Below, piece by piece: positions 6,677-12,398 of a DNA stretch of 12,398 bases; the first letter of the stretch is position 1; every line of letters starts with the position of its first letter. The stretch lies in contig CAJFNH010000026.1 of assembly GCA_904394195.1 (NCBI GenBank), positions 1 to 12,398 of the forward strand, written 5' to 3'. The position numbers were made by a program, and so were the translations under genes. This DNA is from Candidatus Gallimonas caecicola (lineage in GTDB: Bacteria; Bacillota; Clostridia; Christensenellales; Borkfalkiaceae). Under the pieces are notes generated by a model. That model ran no database searches and was not told the origin of the DNA. It worked only from the letters and a program-made list of their open reading frames with translations.

Positions 6677-9426
6677 GCTCTGCCCCCTTTCGTCCTGCGC
6701 GCGTCCGCCTTCCTTTCGCGGTGCTCGCGGATGAGCTCATGCGGCCACTTGAATTTGAACTTCCGGACGGCAATGTCCAGAAGGAACAGAACGAGCGCCG
6801 CAACGCACAGGGCAAGCCTGGGGTCGTAGCTCACATGCACGACCCGCTCCAGCCCTTCGAACGCCTGCCATGCCTCGGTGATCTGTCCGCCGTTCCCCCG
6901 CTGCGCAAGCTCCGCCATGAAGGCGGCGCCGTCGGCGTCCGTGAGCGCGTCATATTCTTTCGAATAGGAGAACACGCGATAGTCCGAAGTCTGCGCGAGC
7001 ACGTTGCCTTCGGCGTCCAGCTTGCGCACGATGACCTCGTGAACGCCGGGCTCGGTGATGACGAAGGTCGCGCGGGTATAGCCGTTGTCGGCATTCATCG
7101 CGATGGGCGTTGCCTCCTGCGCGCTGCCCGCAGCGCTCTGATAGAGCGCCTCGATCCGCTCCCCCGCCTCCAGGTCAAGATCGGTGTAGATGCTCATTAC
7201 CGTGGAATAATTGCCGCAGTTCAGACTGACTTCTATCTCGGAGGGACGGACATCCTGCGTGGGGAAGAGGGCAAGAATGATATTCTTTACGATCTGCCTG
7301 CCCGCGTCCGCCGCGATGAAGTCCGCCGACCATGTGCCGTTCAGATCGCACATGAAGCTGCCCACCGAGCCCTCGCCGTACTTCCACTGCGCGTAGACGG
7401 GCACATATTCGCCCACCAGCACGGAAGTGGCGTCCGACTTTATCTTGGTGCCGTAGAAGCCGCCCAGCGAGGGCATGTCGTCCTGCGTGACGCCGCTGAC
7501 GACGGAGGTATGCTCGCGGATGACGGGCGTGAACGGCGTGGGATTGTACGCCTTGATCTCGTCCGCCTCCAGTTCGTTGCGCATCTTGTTGGTCAGCTCC
7601 TGAACGTCGCTGATCTTGATATATCTGCCGTTGCCGAGCGCCGCCGCCCGCTCCATGTCGTCATCATAGCCGCCCTGGCCGATGTTGACGATAGTCAGCG
7701 TCACGCCGCGCGCGGCGTACTCCTCGATCGCCTTGCTGTACTCCTCATAGCCCCCCTCGTCGGTGGGCTCGCCGTCCGAAACGATGACGATGTGCCGTTT
7801 TTCCACCGTCGTGAGCGACATGAGCGCCGCGCCCGCCGCGCGGATGGAAGAGGCGTACGGCGTTCCCGTCAGGCTCATTTCCAGCTTTGCCATCGAGGCG
7901 ATGATGGTGGACATGCGCGGAACGGGCAGCACGGGCGAGATCTCCTCCGCCGGGTCGCCCAGCGCGATGATGCCGCAGTAGTCGCGTTCGCTGAGCGAGT
8001 ACTGCACACAGGAAGCGATCGCCTCTTTGGCGAGATCGATATACGTCTTGCCGCTTGCCACCGTGCCGTCAAACATACTGCGCGAGACGTCGATGAGGAA
8101 CACCACGCCCAGCGGGGGCGTGTAGTTGATGGCCTGCACGGGGAGCATCTGCTGGTAGAGCGTGCCCTCCATGTCCTCCCTGTCGTAAGTGTTGGCAACC
8201 TCCGTCTCGTTGCCGTTCTCGTCCTCGCCCATCCTGTTTCCGCCAACGGTAAACAGACCGCCGCCGTAGGTGTAGACGTAGGAATTGAGCAGTTCGTCAA
8301 ACCCATCCGGCATGTCCGCGTTGGCGATGTTGACGAGGATGACCTCGTCATACTGGCGCAGATCGTTGACGGACGTGGGCAATTTTTCGGTATCATGCAG
8401 GATATTGACGACGTCCACCGTGTACTCCGTTCCGTCCGTCAGGATGGAGACGAGCTCTTCCGATTCGCCGTTCTCGCGTTCAAAGATGAGGATGCGATCG
8501 AACACGGTGATGTTGATATAGCTGTAATAGGTATTGTTTTCAAGAAGGGTATCCTCCGCATTGGAAACGCCGAAGGTGAGCGTGTGCATGCCCGGCGTAG
8601 CAAACTCATATTCGATGACTGCCTCCTGGGCGTTTCCCGTGAGCTGCACGGTGACGGAGCGCGCCTCATCGCCGTTGTCGTAGAGGGTGAGCGCCGCCTC
8701 CGAAGGCGCGTCTTCCGTGCCCACCGAGCTCTTCAGACTGACCGTGATCTCAAAGGTATCGCCCACGACCAGATTGTAGTCCGGCACGGTGACGTCCGCG
8801 ATCTCCACTTCCGCCCTCTCGGGCAGGGTGAGCGTCACGCTGTCCACCCGGATGCCGTCCGCCGCGACGGAGCGCACCACGGAGAGCGCGTCGCCGTCCG
8901 TCTCCAGTCCGTCCGAGACGACGATGATCTTGGCGGTCTCCGGGTGGGTGACGAGCGTCTTCGCATATTCGAGCGCCGCCGCAATGTCCGTTGCCGAAGT
9001 ATCGGGCAGGGGCGCGCTCTCATAGCGGCGGTACACGTCCTCCGCATTTGTGGAGAGCGGCGCCGCAAGCACCTGGTCGTAGCCGAACAGCACCACTCCG
9101 ACGCTGTACTGCGAGCGACCCTCGTCAAGGATATCGCGCACGACGGTGTCGCGGCGCTCCTGCACGTTCTCGCCGCTGTCTGACATGTCCACGAGCAGGA
9201 TGATCTGGTTTTCGCTGTTGGGCACGTCGTACAGAAAGCACACGCCCGAAAGCACGCTGATGCACAGCACCATGACGAGCATGTGCAGCACCATCGAAGT
9301 GATGCGGTTGCGGTTACGGCGGTACTTCTTTGCCGAACGGAAATAGTGAAAGAGCGTAAAGAAGAGCGCCGGGATGAGCAGAAGAAGCAGCCACGGATAT
9401 TCAAAACCGATCGTAAAATTGTACAT
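6673..9426 (-). CDS. Membrane protein with two VWA domains and a split glutamine-amidotransferase-like fold
   Basis: A 917-residue membrane protein. Two N-terminal membrane segments (about 10-28 and 44-65) and one near the C-terminus (869-887) leave a large domain set outside the membrane, with a basic C-terminal tail inside. The first VWA domain (74-205) has MIDAS motif DMSDS (80-84) and a late Asp in VSDG (172). The second (440-620) has DVSRS (446-450), Thr at 520/522 and VSDG (551), a full metal site. Halves of a class I glutamine-amidotransferase-like fold lie on both sides of VWA2 (about 310-397 and 631-722). The elbow GGGLFTVGG has no Cys, so amidotransferase activity is unlikely. Residues 205-305 look beta-sandwich. 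It starts 12 bases after the BatA-like gene with GGAGGAG as ribosome site, and overlaps the LRR gene by ATGA. I infer a scaffold or assembly role with the MoxR/DUF58 proteins. Confidence 0.95.
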   Translation of the reverse strand: MYNFTIGFEYPWLLLLLIPALFFTLFHYFRSAKKYRRNRNRITSMVLHMLVMVLCISVLSGVCFLYDVPNSENQIILLVDMSDSGENVQERRDTVVRDILDEGRSQYSVGVVLFGYDQVLAAPLSTNAEDVYRRYESAPLPDTSATDIAAALEYAKTLVTHPETAKIIVVSDGLETDGDALSVVRSVAADGIRVDSVTLTLPERAEVEIADVTVPDYNLVVGDTFEITVSLKSSVGTEDAPSEAALTLYDNGDEARSVTVQLTGNAQEAVIEYEFATPGMHTLTFGVSNAEDTLLENNTYYSYINITVFDRILIFERENGESEELVSILTDGTEYTVDVVNILHDTEKLPTSVNDLRQYDEVILVNIANADMPDGFDELLNSYVYTYGGGLFTVGGNRMGEDENGNETEVANTYDREDMEGTLYQQMLPVQAINYTPPLGVVFLIDVSRSMFDGTVASGKTYIDLAKEAIASCVQYSLSERDYCGIIALGDPAEEISPVLPVPRMSTIIASMAKLEMSLTGTPYASSIRAAGAALMSLTTVEKRHIVIVSDGEPTDEGGYEEYSKAIEEYAARGVTLTIVNIGQGGYDDDMERAAALGNGRYIKISDVQELTNKMRNELEADEIKAYNPTPFTPVIREHTSVVSGVTQDDMPSLGGFYGTKIKSDATSVLVGEYVPVYAQWKYGEGSVGSFMCDLNGTWSADFIAADAGRQIVKNIILALFPTQDVRPSEIEVSLNCGNYSTVMSIYTDLDLEAGERIEALYQSAAGSAQEATPIAMNADNGYTRATFVITEPGVHEVIVRKLDAEGNVLAQTSDYRVFSYSKEYDALTDADGAAFMAELAQRGNGGQITEAWQAFEGLERVVHVSYDPRLALCVAALVLFLLDIAVRKFKFKWPHELIREHRERKADARRTKGGRA

Positions 9427-9438
9427 GGTCTCCTCCCG
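9427..9438 (-). promoter_or_regulatory. Ribosome binding site of the double-VWA gene
   Basis: The 12 bases between genes read CGGGAGGAGACC before ATG, a strong Shine-Dalgarno site with AGGAG four bases from the start. It fixes the start at 9426. Confidence 0.75.
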
Positions 9439-11331
9439 TCAGATGGAATGTCGGTTGAACGCCCACTCCGCAAACAGGAGAAGGACAAGCGCGCCCGCCA
9501 GCCAGATGAGCAGGTCGTAATCCTCATTTTCTGGAACTGGCTCGACATAGGGTGCCGTGAGCGCTTCAACGGGCGTGGCGAAGTCGCTCTCCGAATTGGG
9601 GATCTTCACATAGAAATTTTCCACGACGTCCCTGCCCGTGAACAGCGTCTGCGTGAGCGTATATGTGCCGTAGGCAGACAGACGGATGGTCGCGGGGAAC
9701 TGCGTGAGCGTGAGCTGCGTCCCCTGTCCGCTCACCTTCAGTTCGGGCGCGCGCGCATTGAGCGAAACGCTCTCGCCCACCTCGAAGTTATATTGCGTGA
9801 TGGTGGACGGGAAGAAGTATTCAAAGGTCTGGAAAAAGATCCTTGGAAATTCGAGCAGCAGCGTGATATCGGAGTTCTGCACCTCGAACGCCATGACGAC
9901 GAGCTTGGTGTCCTCATCGTTGCGCACGCCCAGAACGGGCTCGCCGCGCACAGCGGTGAGCAGCGTCGTGAAGTCGTCGCTGAGCGTCATTCCCGCGTAT
10001 TCGGAGACAAAGATCTTGCTCGCGTCCACACCCTCCGTGATGGGATGATCCTCCCCGCGCGAGAGATACATATTCCCCGAACGCACATAATTTTCCAGGC
10101 GGATACCCGAACTGTCGGGTACGGAGAGCGGATTGACGAGCATGACCACGCCGTCCGTGGGCAGCGTGGGGAGCGAAACGCTCTCGAAGATGTAGAAGTC
10201 GAAGCCGCTGGTGGCGGCTTCACGGTACTGCGTGTTGACCTCCACATATTCAATGTTCCAGCGCGAACGCAGCGATTCGCGCAGGCTCATGATGCCGGCG
10301 CGGAAGAAGATATTGGGCACCGAACTTGCATACTGGATGCGCACCGTCTCCTTGGTGCCGCCGTACAAGTAAAACTGATTGTCGTAGCCGAGAGAATCCT
10401 CCGCCCGCACATAGATATAGGCGGATTCATAGGCGAAGATGGCGGTGCCGCCCGTCGTCTCGGCGTTGAAGAGCACGTTCTGCGGCGTGTCGCCGTCCAG
10501 CCAGACGCGCACGGAATAGAGCTCTTCGGCATTTTCCACCCCGTTGAGCCCGTACACCTGACAATACACCGTAAGATCGGCGTCCCTGCCGTAGCTGGCG
10601 ACGTCGACGGAGAACGTATAGTAGTTTTCCACAAGCAACGGCTCGGCGTTGAGGATGGCGACATTGTATTCGCTCGGATCGGAGACGTTGACCACCTCCA
10701 CGCCGCCATCGTCGATATATTCCTTTGACGTGTAGAACATGACGTCGGCAAGGGGCGTCTGCGCGAGCACCTGCTCGGCAAGCTCCATCGCGCCGTCGAT
10801 ATCCGCGCTGCCGTAAGTGCAGCTTGCCGCGGGGCTTGCACAGAGTTCTTCGAGCGCCGCGCTCAATTCGTCAAGCGTGTCCGCCGTGGTGCGCACGCTC
10901 ACATATTCCGCATCCTCGCCCGCGAGGATGACGCTGATCTCGCCGCCCTCCTGCGTCACCTGTCGCGCAAGCGTTCTGATCTGCCCGGCGGCGCGTTCGA
11001 AGCGCGTCTCGCCGTCCGTCTGCGCGAGCATGCTCACCGAGCCGTCGAGCACGCACACCTTCTGCGTGACCGCCGCGGGGCGGAATGCCTCGAGCACGGG
11101 CTGCGCCATGATGAACGCGAGCGCCACGATCGCAAGGATCTGGCAGATGAGCAGCAGGATATCCTGCACACGCGTGATGGGATTGCGCTTTTTCTGAAAG
11201 CGGAAGCTCAATTTCCAGACATAGGTGCTGGAGACCGATTTTTTCTGAAAGTTGGGTTTAATGAGGTAGATGAGCAGGAGCGCAAGCAGCCCCAGAAGCC
11301 CCAGAAATCCCAAAGGCACCAACCAGTTCAT
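9439..11331 (-). CDS. BatA-like membrane VWA protein
   Basis: A 630-residue protein of the BatA (aerotolerance-operon) N-terminal type: two membrane segments at 2-24 and 57-76, the second ending in the typical AQPV, with a basic linker (QKKRNP) between them. A VWA domain follows (about 90-215) with MIDAS DGSVS (96-100). The later metal-site Asp is replaced: the strand reads VMFYTSKEY rather than the usual VTDG, so metal binding may be weakened. Residues 220-330 are beta-rich. About 335-510 resembles the amidotransferase-like tail of BatA relatives (DHPITEGVD, then EFPRIFFQTFEYFFP). One membrane segment (606-624) ends the protein. The ATG overlaps the DUF58 stop by ATGA. Work on Bat operons in Bacteroides and Leptospira links them to envelope stress; a specific role here is inference. 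Confidence 0.95.
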   Translation of the reverse strand: MNWLVPLGFLGLLGLLALLLIYLIKPNFQKKSVSSTYVWKLSFRFQKKRNPITRVQDILLLICQILAIVALAFIMAQPVLEAFRPAAVTQKVCVLDGSVSMLAQTDGETRFERAAGQIRTLARQVTQEGGEISVILAGEDAEYVSVRTTADTLDELSAALEELCASPAASCTYGSADIDGAMELAEQVLAQTPLADVMFYTSKEYIDDGGVEVVNVSDPSEYNVAILNAEPLLVENYYTFSVDVASYGRDADLTVYCQVYGLNGVENAEELYSVRVWLDGDTPQNVLFNAETTGGTAIFAYESAYIYVRAEDSLGYDNQFYLYGGTKETVRIQYASSVPNIFFRAGIMSLRESLRSRWNIEYVEVNTQYREAATSGFDFYIFESVSLPTLPTDGVVMLVNPLSVPDSSGIRLENYVRSGNMYLSRGEDHPITEGVDASKIFVSEYAGMTLSDDFTTLLTAVRGEPVLGVRNDEDTKLVVMAFEVQNSDITLLLEFPRIFFQTFEYFFPSTITQYNFEVGESVSLNARAPELKVSGQGTQLTLTQFPATIRLSAYGTYTLTQTLFTGRDVVENFYVKIPNSESDFATPVEALTAPYVEPVPENEDYDLLIWLAGALVLLLFAEWAFNRHSI

Positions 11332-12221
11332 TCCATGATCCCTACCTTCAAGAGTTCCTCGAACAACATTTTTTCGATGGGTGTATCGCAGCGGACGGAG
11401 ATGAAGTCGGCGCCGCGCATGCGGCAGTACGAGCCGACTTCGCCGATGAGGTATTTGAGCGCGTCCTCATACGCCTGCTGCATGCCGCGCGTAATGCGCA
11501 GCCGCATGTTCCTGGGGTCGGCAAGGTCCTCCGACTCGGCGTCCATCAGGTGGACGCGCCCCACATACAGCGGGTCGATCTCCTCGGGCGAGAGCACCTG
11601 CACGAGCAGCACCTGCTGCTTTTTGTAGAGCAGGTAGTCCACCGCCTTCTTCCAATCGCTGTCCGTAAAAAAGTCGGAAATGATGACGGCGAGCCCGTCG
11701 CTCGAGCCGATGTCCGCGCAGCCCGTGACCGCAGCGCCCAGGTCGGTATCTCCCTCGAAGGGCACGCCTTCGAGGCGGCGCACCACGTCGAAGAAGGTGC
11801 GCTTGCCGAACATGATGCCGAAGGGATCTTCACAGCGCTCCCCCTTCATCAGTTTGAAGGATACCTTGTCGGTGTTGTGGATGGCAAGAAAGCCCAGCGC
11901 CGCCGCCGTGGCAACGGCGTAGGCGCCCTTTTTGGGCGATTCCTTGCCCATGGACGCCGAACAGTCGAGAAAAACGCGAACGTGCATCTGCCGCTCGTCC
12001 GTGAACAGCTTGATATAGAAGCGTTCGAAGCGGCTGTACAGATTCCAGTCGATGCGGCGGATATCGTCGCCCAGCATGTATTCGCGATAATCGGCGAATT
12101 CCACCGTCTGTCCGTACGTTTTGACAAGGTGCTTGCCGCCGAAAAAGCCTGCAAGGTCTGCCCGCAGGTTGAGCGCAAGCGTCTCCAGACGGCTGAAGAA
12201 TTCGTCGTTCAGATAACTCAT
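11328..12221 (-). CDS. DUF58 family protein with a VWA-like fold
   Basis: A 297-residue soluble protein without a signal peptide or membrane segments, so cytoplasmic, facing the VWA membrane proteins. The DUF58 signature is at 44-73 (DYREYMLGDDIRRIDWN, then RFERFYIKLF). A VWA-like core follows, with MIDAS-type DCSAS (86-90) and ISDFF (Asp 183). Length is normal for the family. The family almost always sits next to MoxR AAA+ ATPases and VWA proteins, and is thought to be an adaptor between the ATPase and its target. The start overlaps the upstream gene's TGA by ATGA, with GGGAG five bases before the ATG. The stop overlaps the BatA-like start in the same way, so both junctions favour coupled translation. 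Confidence 0.96.
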   Translation of the reverse strand: MSYLNDEFFSRLETLALNLRADLAGFFGGKHLVKTYGQTVEFADYREYMLGDDIRRIDWNLYSRFERFYIKLFTDERQMHVRVFLDCSASMGKESPKKGAYAVATAAALGFLAIHNTDKVSFKLMKGERCEDPFGIMFGKRTFFDVVRRLEGVPFEGDTDLGAAVTGCADIGSSDGLAVIISDFFTDSDWKKAVDYLLYKKQQVLLVQVLSPEEIDPLYVGRVHLMDAESEDLADPRNMRLRITRGMQQAYEDALKYLIGEVGSYCRMRGADFISVRCDTPIEKMLFEELLKVGIME

Positions 12222-12397
12222 CCCTTTCTCCCGAAGCGTCTATGCTTTTTCTCCGGTGCGGCGGGCTCCGCCGTCTGCGCGGACTCGGCCGCCTCGGGGG
12301 CGGGAGCGGCGGGCGCGGAAGCAGCCTGCGCCGCGCGGGGCGCTCCGCCCCGCCTGCCGCGCACTTCCTCCACGATCATGCGGATGATCTCGTCCGC
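12218..12397 (-). CDS. C-terminal end of a probable MoxR-family AAA+ ATPase, cut by the right edge
   Basis: Fifty-nine codons and a TGA are visible. The first residues, ADEIIRMIVEEV, fit the final helix of MoxR ATPases, which usually read ADEVIxRIL-like just before the end. Then comes an atypical tail of about 45 residues rich in Ala, Pro and Glu that ends in basic residues (EKKHRRFGRKG). Position also supports MoxR: this ATPase is the usual upstream partner of DUF58 genes, and the stop overlaps the DUF58 ATG. No ATPase motif lies inside the window, so the family call is by context and a short match. A membrane protein with a cytoplasmic basic tail is the main alternative. Confidence 0.6.
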   Translation of the reverse strand, partial: ADEIIRMIVEEVRGRRGGAPRAAQAASAPAAPAPEAAESAQTAEPAAPEKKHRRFGRKG

Positions 12398-12398
12398 C

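Larger units (their letters stand above)
785..12398 (-). other. Single co-transcribed operon: MoxR?-DUF58-VWA-VWA-LRR lipoprotein-Ig lipoprotein
   Basis: Six genes run in one direction with junctions of ATGA, ATGA, 12 bases, ATGA and 9 bases, and no space for an internal promoter or terminator between genes. The intrinsic terminator at 731-763 follows the last gene. The promoter must lie beyond the right edge. Gene order goes from cytoplasmic (ATPase, DUF58) to membrane (two VWA proteins) to surface (two lipoproteins). Confidence 0.88.

Noticed and set aside
3935..6829. A 964-codon open frame on the plus strand opposite the LRR gene
   Set aside because: It is Arg/His-rich with no domain pattern, and its periodicity mirrors the LRR repeats on the other strand. 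It is a shadow of GC-rich codon use.
3923..9426. Two neighbouring genes of identical length (2754 bases, 917 residues)
   Set aside because: Their sequences and domains are unrelated (VWA versus LRR), so the equal length is coincidence and not a duplication.
6721..10728. Long plus-strand open frames of 820 and 481 codons (6721-9183, 9283-10728)
   Set aside because: Both are antisense to well-supported VWA genes, have His/Arg/Asp-rich composition and show no family motifs.

Overview
The window looks like a chromosomal segment from a GC-rich, low-GC-phylum-type (Firmicutes/Bacillota) anaerobe, most plausibly a gut Clostridia lineage. Reasons: purine-rich Shine-Dalgarno sites of the AGGAG type, a rho-independent terminator with a long U tract, lipobox lipoproteins, and BspA-type leucine-rich repeats combined with an InlB-type repeat. 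The exact taxon cannot be read from the sequence.

Almost everything lies on the minus strand. Reading in the direction of transcription (right to left), positions 12398 to 785 form one tightly packed operon: the C-terminus of a probable MoxR-family AAA+ ATPase (cut by the window edge), a cytoplasmic DUF58 protein, a membrane-anchored BatA-like VWA protein, a larger membrane protein with two VWA domains and a split glutamine-amidotransferase-like fold, an exported BspA-type LRR lipoprotein, and a 1042-residue exported lipoprotein with three Ig-like domains and a long helical body. Three of the five junctions are four-base ATGA overlaps; the other two have 12 and 9 bases between genes with good ribosome binding sites. 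A strong hairpin terminator at 731-763 closes the operon. The MoxR-DUF58-VWA part is a known general module, thought to act as a chaperone or assembly machine at the membrane. Translational coupling of that module to two very large surface lipoproteins is the most interesting feature here and suggests, as inference, a dedicated machine-plus-client (or sensor) system at the cell surface.

Positions 1-640 hold a second, unrelated minus-strand set of small genes: a 67-residue protein preceded by an extended -10 promoter that would give a leaderless mRNA, a 101-residue helix-turn-helix protein, and the first 14 codons of a third gene overlapping it by ATGA. This set resembles small regulatory genes of mobile elements, but nothing in view proves a prophage. 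No tRNA, rRNA, CRISPR array, insertion sequence or riboswitch was seen.
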